From Cylindrotheca closterium (lineage: Eukaryota; Bacillariophyta; Bacillariophyceae; Bacillariales; Bacillariaceae): a stretch of DNA of 22,796 bases. The notes beneath the pieces were generated by a model. That model worked only from the letters and a program-made list of their open reading frames with translations, was not told the DNA's origin and made no database searches. Below, piece after piece: positions 1-8,382 of this stretch; position 1 is the stretch's first letter; each line of letters begins with the position of its first letter. A program made the position numbers and the translations under genes. The stretch spans positions 1 to 22,796 of the forward strand of contig CAKOGP040001727.1 of assembly GCA_933822405.4 (NCBI GenBank), given 5' to 3'.

Positions 1-241
1 TGATAATAATAATAACTGAGACATTAATCGTTAATATGCTACTCTATGGGCATTCGATTGCCGGTGAAATATTCGGCTGGAAAGGTCAAGTACTGTGAAG
101 CGGTGAGTCAACAACAAGTTTGAACCATATGAGGCATCTGTATTTTGAACAGAAGTTGCTCAAGTCTCCCAAGGGGGTGAACACTTCTCCCGCAACATGG
201 CGGGGTGAATTCGGGGCATGTAAGGTCCCGCAAAACGTTGG
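1..241. other. 3' flank of the minus-strand non-LTR fragment
   Basis: No gene is recognised here. The stretch lies downstream of the stop codon of the minus-strand reading frame that ends at 242, so it may be its 3' untranslated region or flanking DNA. A short ATA/ATT-rich run sits at the left edge. A plus-strand frame at 120-320 has no recognisable content and overlaps the minus-strand coding fragment. Confidence 0.4.
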
Positions 242-941
242 TCAGGGTCCAGGGGAGAAAATAGTCCGCAGACTGCGGCGTTGTGCTTTCATGGAGCGCC
301 GGAAATCTCGGCGTTCCTGACGAAGCAACTTAAGCCATTCTTCCTTGTCTACCAATGACTTGCGAAGGACTCGTCGACGGCTTGTTAGCATCGGTCGAAT
401 TTCCTTAGGCAAGTCATCGAGACCCATATCAAACTGTGAGTGAATCCCCTCATTGACAGTACTGTGACGTTCACATAATTGAACGTTATCATCCGAATGT
501 TGAACGGAGTTCCGTTGCTCCCACATGTAGAAGCCGATGGAGATCAGCTGTTGTGAGAGGCGGGACGCCCAAAGAGAGATAGATCGTCGACATCTTATCT
601 CGTCATAATATTGTTGTTGGAGTGGAAGCCAAGACGAGGCGACACGTCCCTCCAAAAGGCCTTGAGACCCAATCACCTGCTGAGCCAAGAAGGCCTGCCG
701 AACCAAAGAGGAGATGGGCCTTGGGGGAAATGAAGGAGGTGTGCAAACGCCCTGAAGAAGCTGTAGGATCGCTATTTTGATGGAAGGGCCTGTCAGTTGC
801 AGGTCTAGCCACGCGGAGAAGGCTGTTGCCAAAGCAGCGCGGCAGCGGGGAACATGCAGATGATCCTCGAAGTCGCCGCAGCGTGGGCAAGCTGCTGATG
901 TCTCCAGACCCCATAGAACTTTAAATTTGCCTGTGATTGAA
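242..941 (-). pseudogene. C-terminal fragment of a non-LTR-type reverse transcriptase protein
   Basis: The minus-strand frame is open from the edge of repeat R (941) down to a TGA at 242-244, about 233 codons, with no convincing start, so it is a 5'-truncated gene. The upstream end encodes a cysteine/histidine cluster of the form CPRCGDFEDHLHVPRC, followed by a helical region and a MWEQRN...H motif near the middle. The tail is basic (WLKLLRQERRDFRRSMKAQRR). From memory this order (zinc cluster, W-rich segment, W-E-x-R-N, basic tail) is the C-terminus of a large family of diatom proteins whose upstream part is a LINE-like reverse transcriptase. The RT itself is not in the window. The break coincides with the first base of a repeat R copy, which suggests the repeat inserted into it or replaced its 5' part. 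The repeat pattern is seen directly; the family is inferred. Confidence 0.55.
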
Positions 942-1366
942 TGTTAGAATTAAGCAAAATGTGCTCTATCGTGAATGCCTTTAGCGCTCAGAACAAACTC
1001 TCTGCAATCTAAATTTGAAATCGACTGTACAACACTTTCACAACAATAGTTCTCCTGTGTCTAGGTATACTTTGAGTGAAATTGTTCCTATTTGATTAAT
1101 GTTTGGCTTGAATTGATGATTCAATCACAAAAGTAAGTTCAACAATTTCCCCTTGGAAAATCCCTTGTTTACAGAACTTGATTCGACCTCTATGATAATT
1201 CTGTGTTGGATGCAGTACTTTGGGACATCTGGTATTATTCCCTACTGCATTGTACACAACATCAATATCTCACTTGTATAGGGTCATTCCCTTTTTGTGT
1301 GGATATAGATTGTCCGACAGACTTGCGTCCGGCATACTTGCGTCAAATCCCGACATCACGATCAAA
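942..1366 (+). repeat. Repeat R, copy A (LTR-like, truncated)
   Basis: Starts TGTTAGAATTAAGC and contains the block CCTTTAGCGCTCAGAACA shared with every other copy. It is colinear with copy C and with the reverse complement of 22001-22506 until ATCACGATCAAA, where similarity stops. It keeps a ~34-bp segment (CCCTTGGAAAATCCCTTG region) that copy C lacks. The TG start and AT-rich body resemble an LTR, but no PBS, PPT or target duplication was found. Confidence 0.75.
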
Positions 1367-1647
1367 AGCGTTCAATCTTGGAGCAATCACATTGAAGTTG
1401 ATCGACTTTCCATCTCGAATTGATTTCACCATGTCTTTGGATTATTTCATTCCAGAAGCTTGGATATAATCAATCACTCCCATGCACCTCGCAAAATGAC
1501 CAGACCAACCTTTGAAATGCTACTGAAAGCATCTTTGGTGAAGGTGGAATTGAGAAAAGGAATGTTAAGCAACTAATACATGCGCTATCAGAATTCCAAA
1601 ACGATTTTTCTGGCAAAGACCTATACTTAGATCTGCTAGAAGCTGCA
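1367..1647. other. Unassigned spacer between repeat copies
   Basis: No recognised gene. The frame 1203-1469 runs from the repeat into this spacer, but its first part is repeat DNA shared in several frames, so it is not called as a gene. The spacer ends exactly where repeat copy B begins. Confidence 0.4.
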
Positions 1648-1731
1648 TGTTAGAATAAAGCAAAATGTGCTCTATTGTGAGTGCCTTTAGCGCTCAGAAC
1701 AAGCACTCTGCAATCTAAATTTGTAATCGAC
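1648..1731 (+). repeat. Repeat R, copy B (84-bp partial)
   Basis: The first 84 bases of repeat R, from TGTTAGAATAAAGC to TTTGTAATCGAC, are followed directly by the start of another copy at 1732. The result is a head-to-tail partial duplication of the repeat's 5' end. Confidence 0.8.
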
Positions 1732-2188
1732 TGTTAGAATAAAGCAAAATGTGCTCTATCGTGAGTGCCTTTAGCGCTCAGAACAAACTCTCTGCAATCT
1801 AAATATGTAATCGATTTTACAACACTTTCACGACAATAGTTCTTCTGTGTCTAGGTATACTTTGAGTGAAATTGTTCCTATTTGATTAATATTTGGCTTG
1901 AGTTGATGATTCAATCACAAAAGTAAGTTCAACTTGATTCGACTTCTACGACAATTCTGTGTTGGATGCAGTACTTTGGGACATCTTGTATTATTCCCTA
2001 CTGCATTGTACACAACATCAATATCTCACTTGTATAGGGTCATTCCCTTTTTGTGTGGATGTAGATTGTCCAACAGACTTGCGTCCAGCATACTTGCGTC
2101 AAATCCCGACATCACGACCAAAGTTCGATCGTACGTGTCAAAAACTTCATACTTGAATAGTTTCTTTTTGGAATGTAAAAACTCATAT
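1732..2188 (+). repeat. Repeat R, copy C (near full length)
   Basis: Starts TGTTAGAATAAAGC and stays alignable to the reverse complement of 22001-22506 as far as AAAACTCATAT. A deletion of ~34 bp relative to copy A falls between two AAC(TTG)-type microrepeats near 1932. Sequence just beyond the end reads CCCAACA (2189-2195). Together with the TGTTAG start, this would give short inverted ends typical of LTRs if the boundary is there. Frames such as 1934-2251 lie inside this repeat and are not treated as genes. Confidence 0.75.
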
Positions 2189-2220
2189 CCCAACAAGCAT
2201 GAATCAATCAAAATTGTGCA

Positions 2221-2650
2221 GCCCTGCTGGACAACAAGGCAGAGAAGATGAACCTCGATTTGGAATTCATCGTTTCAGCCCAAGTAATTAAGAACTTGGT
2301 GGAATGGGAATTTTGTTTGTGCGGCAACGTTGAAAAGGGCTTGAACGTGTTTAACAGTGTCTGTTTCCAGCACTACAAAAATGCAACACAATCAACGATT
2401 ACAACAAGAGCGATTTTTGGTTGACGGGCAAAAAGACGACCGCCTCCATGAAAGATCATCAAGCCCACGACAAGATCAACATCGCTACACTGGAAGAACT
2501 ACTATGGAGTGAATTAAACGGACTGGCAAACAGCCTCCTAAGCACACAAAGGGCGAATGCAAGGAGAACCGTGAACGTAAGCATTCCCATTGTAAGCTGA
2601 CTGCCAAGGAAGCAACTGCAATGAAGGATTATGTAAATAAGAATAAGTGA
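2221..2650 (+). pseudogene. Gag-like (ORF1) remnant of the DIRS-like element
   Basis: Three coding-looking segments in successive frames cover this stretch. The first runs 2221-2424, with a segment resembling MNLDLEFIVSAQVIKNLVEW. The second, about 2392-2598, contains SDFWLTGKKTTASMKDHQAH. The third, 2513-2650, is lysine-rich with a loose C...H...HC pattern (CKENRERKHSHC). The last ends in a TGA at 2648-2650 that is in the same frame as the RT segment beginning at 2651. Position before the RT and the basic Cys/His patch suggest a Gag or ORF1 product, but I do not recognise the family, and the Cys/His spacing is not a standard CCHC knuckle. It could instead be unrelated decayed coding DNA. Confidence 0.35.
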
Positions 2651-4110
2651 GATGGAGGTCGGGAATTATCGGATTCTTGCAGGCTGTCTCAACCGGACCA
2701 ACTTTTGTTACAATCTACTTTAATTGGAGGTAGTGCTAATACTACAGGTGAGCTGGTTGCGTTGGCTAATGAAAATTATTTCAAACATGGTTTGCAAGTC
2801 ACTGCTCGTTTATTCCGTTCAGATGATGCTGCACCAGACATTGATAAGCTTCCACACCCTGCCACACCAATGCTATACCGAGTAATGAAAAATGGTGGTC
2901 CATTCGGAGCCATGGAGCCGAGCCAACTTGACATGGGAGTAGCTTGGGGCTGTAATGCATCAGCAAACGAATTCAAAGAGTTTCTGATGGAGGAGTTTTT
3001 GGATTTTGGAAGGAAAGAATTTTGGATCCTACTTCCATATGACGCCATCAAGGACGAGAAAGGACTTTGCCTTTCTCCAATTGGCTGCGTACCACAAGAT
3101 TGCTGATCATTCCTTCTGGGGACTCAACGAGAAGACAATGAAACTTGCCCTAGAGGGCGCTATGCAATTTGGCACGGCCCCACTACGCATCCGAGAGGCA
3201 CTCATGAAGGCAAACCCAGACTATGGGCCAGTTTACACATACAAGAATGACATGTCTGGTGGCTTCTACCGCATCCAACTGTCAACTACTGGCGCACTCA
3301 AGCTTGGGGTCATTTTACCGCGTTTTGAGGGACTTCCACAGTTGGTTGCACTGCCGCTTGTGCTCCCAATGGGTTGGACAGAACGTCCGCCGTGGTTCTG
3401 TGCTTTTACGGAAACGGTAGCCGACTTGACAAATGTTGACTTGCAACAAAACAAGCGAGTGCCACCCCATCCTTTGAGAAGGGCAGCAGCCATCACTGAC
3501 TTTGAAGTGAAGGACACACAAGCCGTGAGACCAATACCTAAATCTCACCAGACACTGACTTACTGAAAAAGATGGAAGTATTTGTGGACAATTTTGTTGG
3601 AATGGACCAAGACCATCCGAGCAATCCCTTGACAAATCAACAAGCCGTCCTCAGCCACAATACTGACAAGGTCTTCCAACAAAATCAACCCACTGACAAC
3701 AAATGGCGAAAAGAGCCACAGTCACAATCAAAGATGGCCAAGGGAGATGCCTTGTGGCACACAGTCAAAGAAGCCTTGGGTTGGAACTGGGGGTGCGACA
3801 ACCAAGACCGTGTCACTCCTAGGCGAGGTCCTGGATTGCAAACGAGTCTCCCTGAAACGATGGCAGCAGATGTCAGGCGTCTTACAAAGCCTGCAGCCAG
3901 AAATGTCGGGCAGTGAGGGACATTTCTCCTTGCTGCAGGATTCACTGATTTGGCAGGTGGATTGTAGCATGCAGTTGACTCATGAGGTCTGTGAGCAACT
4001 GGAAATCTTCCAAGATTTTCTTCATGGTCATGCAAAGCGCCCCACAACACTAGAAGAACTGGTACCAACTAACATGTTGGCGCTTGCAATGCGGCAAAGT
4101 CTGGAAGGGA
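2651..4110 (+). pseudogene. Reverse transcriptase region of the DIRS-like element (frameshifted)
   Basis: This would copy element RNA into DNA. The frame is open from 2651 to about 3085, shifts to another frame to 3566, shifts again at 3572, and once more near 3770. Visible parts are an N-terminal segment with LCLSPIGCVPQ and ADHSFWGLNEKT, motif A (KNDMSGGFYRIQL, catalytic Asp at 3249-3251), a motif B-like LVLPMGWTERPPWFCAFTET, and motif C as FVDNFVGM at 3581-3604. In family members I recall this last motif reads VDD, so the second Asp is Asn (AAT at 3590-3592). A connection segment follows (VSLKRWQQMSGVLQSL, later FLHGHAKRPTTLEELVPT). Broken frames plus the changed motif C mean it is inactive. 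The assignment to RT is firm; the DIRS-like clade is inferred from neighbouring domains. Confidence 0.7.
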
Positions 4111-4590
4111 AGGAGTGTGGTTCACAGATGATAAAGAGGCCATCGTCTGGCGCGAACCATATCAAGAAGAGGTGAAAAAGGAGGTCATTTCAGATCACAA
4201 TCTGACAGGAAAACTTACCAACTCAGACTTGGAACTGGAGGGAACCGTTCTCCACCATTTTGTCCTTGGAAAGATTGCCCAGGTGGAAGGTGAAACCACT
4301 TATACTGGCTGCAAGAACACACCGGCAGTGTTGTGGCCCACAAAAGGATAGTCCACATCTCAAAAAGCAAGAGCGAGAATACTACGGCTAGAGGCAGGAT
4401 TGCAGTGGGAACAAAGAGCACATCATCGTATTGGGCATCAAACGTGGAGTCTGTCCTTCAAGAGTTGCAAAGACACACTCTGTCTGGACCACATAGGTTG
4501 CCATCTGTGACAGCCTCATCCTCGACCCAGGATTGTCAATGGTTTAAGATCCCTTGCTCATCATCATCCTCTTTGGAACCCAATGGCGCC
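4111..4590 (+). pseudogene. RNase H-like / connection region of the DIRS-like element
   Basis: The frame around 4100-4351 encodes GVWFTDDKEAIVWREP, then LTNSDLELEGTVLHH and TGCKNTPAVLWPTKG. In RT-YR elements I recall, these positions carry the RNase H-like acidic residues (SDLEL and the D/NTPA motif). The segment from about 4350 to 4590 is poorly preserved and holds no motif I can name. It sits between the RT and the tyrosine recombinase, as expected for a single polyprotein. It is broken by a stop near 4351 and by frame changes. Confidence 0.5.
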
Positions 4591-5410
4591 GTGGACAAAT
4601 TGCCTCCAGTAAGAAACAGGTTCAGGGTCAAACGGCTGAAGATACCATGCGCCAGGTGGGCCAGGCCTTTTCTTCATTGGGACTGCTTGATCCGAGGATG
4701 AATTGATGTGCGACGGGCACAATGGACTTTCGTTGGACACCACTGCTGAAAAGTTGGAAGAAGGAGGATCCAGCAGCACAACAAGTACACCCACTGCCAA
4801 AGTCCTTAGTAAGGCAAGCTTCAAAGCATGCCACAAAGCCCACAAGTACACATGCCGCAAAAGCAATGAACCAATTGATGTGGTTGGGATTTTTCTTTTT
4901 GTTACGTCCTGGCAAATTTCTGTCAAAGGCAGGAACACAATTTCCCTTCAAGTTGAAGCAGGTGTTTTTTAATATCAACAACGCAGAATTTCATGGCGAC
5001 ATCATTCCCCTTTGCCTCCTGGACACGTCACTTTTGAAATTATTTGACAAACAAAAAAATGTGATGCCAGACAAAAAGGTCAGTTTGAGCATGTCATTTA
5101 ATGGTGACAACCCAACAGCCACGCTGATTGCTATTGTCAGGCACCTTCAACAGAGTCAACACACAACTGGCGACACTCCACTGTTCACCTACTACTCCGA
5201 GTTTGGAGTTGCTTGCAATGTCACAGATCGAATGATGACAAATATTTGAGAGCAGTTGCTCTCTCAGTGGAGGTCGATCGACCTCCCACAAATGCACCGG
5301 GGCTACTGCGCTTCTCGAAAGGCAATATCCCAACTAGTCTCATGAAACTACTTGGTCGATGGCGCTCAGTCCGAGCCTTTGATGCATTGCTTGACCAATG
5401 TTCTTGTTGA
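4591..5410 (+). pseudogene. Tyrosine recombinase of the DIRS-like element (frameshifted)
   Basis: In this class of retroelement a tyrosine recombinase replaces the DDE integrase and inserts a circular DNA intermediate. A short segment (about 4600-4695) encodes MRQVGQAFSSLGLLDPRMN, matching the SAM-like N-terminal part I recall for these recombinases. After a stop and shift, the frame 4722-5249 gives MDFRWTPLLKSWKKEDPA and MWLGFFFLLRPGKFL, the latter carrying the box I arginine. A final shift leads to 5213-5410 with YLRAVALS and LLGRWRS, matching the box II region. The expected C-terminal catalytic tyrosine is not evident; AFDALLDQC stands where I would look for it. At least two frameshifts make it non-functional. 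Confidence 0.62.
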
Positions 5411-5464
5411 TCACGTCGGACACTAGCATTTTTTTTCACCCACCACACCCTGGACAGCAACAAG

Positions 5465-5768
5465 ATGGCCGAGTGGAGGAAACCAGCGCTTGCGCTGGGG
5501 GATTGGGGGCCAACAGCTAGTAAAAACTGTCAGCCCAAAAACATCATTGAAACTCTTTTAGGCCCAATTGAAGCCTGGGAAATCCAAAGCAATTGAGAAG
5601 GATGAGCAATCGCTGCAGGTGTTGGCTAGCAAAGGACGGACTGATCAGAACGCCCAAGTACGTATGCAAAGAAGGTACAGGAGCAGGACAGTGGAAAGCT
5701 ACATACCAATTGAGGTTGTGAAAGAAGTTGGTACCAAGCTGCAGCTTAGTTGCAGCTCATTCCTTTGA
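5465..5768 (+). pseudogene. Small basic ORF, copy 1, broken by a 1-base frameshift
   Basis: From an ATG at 5465 the frame encodes MAEWRKPALALGDWGPTASK and continues to a stop near 5597. The related sequence at 5853-5982 lacks one base at about 5563. Relative to it, this copy is shifted, and its continuation is the open frame 5568-5768, which is lysine/arginine-rich in the middle (RMQRRYRSR). Differences between the two copies include silent third-position changes (for example CTG/CTA). I do not recognise the protein. It lies 55 bases after the recombinase stop, so it may be a small 3' ORF of the DIRS-like element or the start of a second element's Gag. Confidence 0.4.
5475..5605 (+). repeat. 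130-bp direct repeat, copy 1
   Basis: Starts GGAGGAAACCAGCGCTTGCG and ends GAGAAGGATGA. It matches 5853-5982 in order over the whole length with scattered substitutions and one single-base indel. The copies are separated by about 247 bp of unshared sequence. Confidence 0.85.
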
Positions 5769-5852
5769 AAAGACTGCTCTGTGTTTGACAGAGTGAATTT
5801 GAAGTCTAGGAATAGATAGTTATTCAGATTACCCTAGTCCCACCTCACCCTT

Positions 5853-5982
5853 GGAGGAAACCAGCGCTTGCGCTAGGGGATTGGGGGCCAACAGCTAGTA
5901 ACAACTGTCAGCCCAAAAACATCATTGAAAGTCTCTTAGCCCAATTGGAGTCTGCAAAACCCAAAGCCATTGAGAAGGATGA
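5853..5982 (+). repeat. 130-bp direct repeat, copy 2
   Basis: Second copy of the repeat at 5475-5605, same strand. Here the reading frame stays open through IESLLAQLESAKPKAIEK and on to a TGA near 6001. After a frame change, coding-like sequence continues (VQCTDSEDSKKDGPAGAKSR) to a TAA at 6126-6128. Confidence 0.85.
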
Positions 5983-7002
5983 TGACTTCTATCAAAGGTG
6001 ACACACCAGTACAGTGTACAGACAGTGAGGACTCCAAGAAAGATGGTCCTGCTGGCGCAAAATCAAGGCAAAAGCCCCCCTCTGCCCCTATGAATTACAT
6101 GTCTTGCCCCCATCAAGCGCATTCTTAAGGATAGTGGACCATGTACGACATGAAATATATTCAACGGATCAAAAAGCGTCAGATGGAATTCAGAATTTCC
6201 TTTCTCTTTTTTTCTCCTTCCCTTTCTTTTTTCCTTTTCCCCTCGTCTTTTGTCCCCCAATAATTGTTAAAAATAAAAAAATGAAGAACAGAATACAATT
6301 ACACTAGAGGACGCTAATCATAAAACATTGCTTCTCCATATATTGTATTCAACCAAAAAGAGACAGAGAAAACCACTTAAAGAATCTCAAAACCTTTCAA
6401 TCTCTTGTTGTGATGTTCTCCTGCCGGGATTTAGCTCGATTTCTAATTTTGAGGGCTCCTGCCCTTTGGCTTCCTTGGATAGCAGTCATGCGGTCAAAAA
6501 CCAAGAACGGGAGTCTCCAATAGCCAGTTGGCCATCAGGGCTCGTGTCTTGAAGTTGATAATGAAAATTGTATATGTTGTGATAGGAGGGAAATATGTTG
6601 TATTTGGGGAATAAAATAGGGATTTAGTTTGGGGAGATGCAAAAGGTGAAACTTTTCTCTTTCCCAAAAGTGTTTCCCAAAATTTTTTCCTTAAAAAATT
6701 CCCGTTATATCTCCCTTTTGTAGCCGGGAGATGAGTCAAAATCTCAATGCAAGCCCCCCTTTGTTCCCCAGAAATTTTACGAGACCCTTTTTTTTGGAGT
6801 TGACACACCAGCAAGTCTGGCTACATAAATGCCCACAACAAAACAGTGCTATGAGGATTTTGAACCACTCCTGCAGTGAAATTGAAAGATCATTCTATGA
6901 GTCAATCATTGACATCCTCCATTGAGTTCCTTTAAGATGCAGCTTTTGATGCGGCTTTGGAGAAAAGAGTTCATATTTTGTTTTCCAGATTTTGAATGAA
7001 AT

Positions 7003-7033
7003 GAGAATGAGAATCGAAAGGCTTCTCATTCTC
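7003..7033. other. Inverted repeat (11-bp stem, 9-nt loop)
   Basis: GAGAATGAGAA at 7003-7013 is the exact reverse complement of TTCTCATTCTC at 7023-7033. No function is implied. Confidence 0.6.
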
Positions 7034-7121
7034 TTTGTCATACACAAATGTCGTTGTTCAATGGGAATACTTAGGAAACTATTTATTTGCATTTATCAGC
7101 TTCAATAGAAAGAGATATAAA

Positions 7122-7210
7122 GTAGTGTTTTTTGTTGGTGAAATGTATTGTTCTTTGTTGGCAACGTAGTGTTCTTTGTAGCTAATGTAGTGTTTTTTGC
7201 TGCTTTGTTA
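7122..7210 (+). repeat. Degenerate ~22-bp tandem repeat, four units
   Basis: Units start near 7122, 7144, 7166 and 7187 and share the core GTAGTGTTCTTTGTTGGC with substitutions. The period is 21-22 bases. Confidence 0.6.
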
Positions 7211-7619
7211 GTAGTACTGCGTTAGCAACATAACAGATTTTACGTCACTAACGTACAATTTTCCTGTAGGTTGGCTACATGCCTATTTTTGTCTAATGAT
7301 TAAAACCTAGAATAGATCAGTTGACTCATTTCAAGTTTTTGTGAAAAAAGAAATTACCGCACATAGTCTGCAAAGGGGCCTGTCTTCTTTTCCCATAGCA
7401 GCTTTTCTTACTACTTTGTGGGTGTGCATGTGAAAATTGAGATGTATGGCTGGGTTTGGTGTTTGGGTGCCAACAATTAAGCTATTTATTTAGTGCACAT
7501 TTTCCTGTAGCTCCGTGTTGCACCATGTTGCAGTTGATGACATAAATCTATTTTCCTTTTTCCGCCAACTCAATTGACCCAACATTTGACTTGTCTTCTG
7601 TTTTAGACTTTAGGGCACA

Positions 7620-7857
7620 TGACTGAATGCACTGCCGAGTCCCGAGCAGATGTATTAGAGCGATCAAAGGCCAACGGTCATCACCAAATATTCAGCCCAA
7701 GATCATCCATCATCAACTCACAGCTGCTTCAGACCCCGTAAATACACCCCAATAGCAATATCAATCACCGTCTATCATGTCCAACAGTAGCTACATCAAT
7801 GCACTAGTACGCTCTCTCTACGATGAAAGTCAGGAGCATAACAATAGTATGTTAAGT
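7620..7857 (+). repeat. Left terminal direct repeat of the gypsy-like element
   Basis: Runs from TGACTGAATGCACTGCCGAG to GTTAAGT and matches 16707-16948 throughout with scattered substitutions and small indels. It includes the gag start codon at 7777. It is most simply a 5' LTR, possibly missing its first bases: the right copy has TGTAATG before TGACTG and this one does not. Confidence 0.75.
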
Positions 7858-8382
7858 GGAAGCCAGCCCAAGATTCAAAGCCCCAATGCATTTGATTCAC
7901 AGTCAGAACCACCAAGTTTGTTCACACGCTCAGCCAACACATGGGGAGGACAGTTCAACCCTGATCATTTCCAGCGCAACGCGTTTGCTATGATGTCAGC
8001 AAGACCTGTCAATATGGAGAATGCAGCGTTTGCCATGATGACTGCTATGTTGCATCACAAATATGAAAAAACAAAAAAAGAAGCAATTGCATCAACGAGA
8101 AATTGTATTGGGTCAACAGAAGCCATGTGGACGAGACCATCACCTACAAGCAGTATACCATCGATACTGCCATCTTAGCTCCAACCACAGAGTCTCCGGA
8201 AATCAAGCAAGCGATCCTACAACAGTCTGTGAACTCCATCAAGCAGACAAAGACAACAATGGAACACAAAGTGGATTTCTTGATGAAACGCAGCACATCA
8301 GTGTGCCCAGACGTTTGCTCGCAAGTCAACGCCGCCGCCAACGAATTGTTCAACGTAACTAGTGACGTGTACAAGCTCACAA
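7777..8382 (+). pseudogene. Gag of the gypsy-like element, N-terminal part
   Basis: Starts at ATG 7777 (MSNSSYINALVRSLYDESQE). The first frame stays open to about 8100. A frame change near there leads to a second frame (8103 onward) with YKQYTIDTAILAPTTESPEI, KQAILQQSVNSIKQTK and DVCSQVNAAANELFNVTS. At 8382 the copia LTR begins; the last four codons of that frame (MLVK) belong to the LTR. The same frame resumes at 13352 without a stop. Gag would form the particle. The family is assigned through the linked zinc knuckle and RT/RNase H rather than by recognising this domain. A copy of the first ~24 codons appears at 16868. Confidence 0.65.
8378..8382 (+). repeat. Target-site duplication, left copy (CACAA)
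   Basis: CACAA immediately before the 5' LTR is repeated exactly after the 3' LTR at 13347-13351. Five bases is the usual duplication length for Ty1/copia insertion. Confidence 0.9.

Larger units (their letters stand above)
2221..5410 (+). mobile_element. Decayed DIRS-like (tyrosine recombinase) retroelement
   Basis: Consecutive same-strand remnants read, in order, Gag-like segment, reverse transcriptase, RNase H-like segment and tyrosine recombinase. That order (Gag, RT/RH, YR instead of a DDE integrase) defines DIRS/Ngaro/PAT-type retroelements. Landmarks are the RT motif A at about 3249 (DMSGGFYR), motif B around 3370 (LPMGWTERPP), a degenerate motif C at 3584-3592, TKG near 4340, LLRPGKF around 4903 and LLGRWRS at 5347-5367. 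Each piece sits in its own frame, so at least five frameshifts or stops break it. Both outer boundaries are uncertain: repeat R abuts the 5' side, and direct repeats follow the 3' side. Confidence 0.65.
6129..7619. other. Non-coding, AT-rich interval
   Basis: No gene is recognised. It contains a C/T-rich tract with T runs (about 6196-6256), a 20-nt motif shared with the methyltransferase upstream region (6724-6743), a perfect 11-bp hairpin (7003-7033) and a short degenerate tandem repeat (7122-7210). The minus-strand frame 6494-6814 has no recognisable domain and an AT-driven composition. Confidence 0.5.

Noticed and set aside
1203..2251. Open frames in the repeat R cluster (1203-1469, 1934-2251) as genes
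   Set aside because: They recur in two frames and on the other strand at 21815-22245 only because the underlying repeat recurs; no conserved start, no known domain.
4564..4981. Minus-strand frames opposite the tyrosine recombinase
   Set aside because: The plus strand carries recognisable recombinase motifs over the same bases; the minus peptides have no recognisable content and are shadows.
6063..6260. Lysine/arginine-rich minus-strand frame
   Set aside because: Produced by the C/T-rich tract at 6196-6256, read as GA-rich on the other strand; low complexity.
7122..7210. CRISPR array
   Set aside because: The four degenerate 21-22 bp units are adjacent with no unique spacers, and the DNA is eukaryotic; it is a simple tandem repeat.
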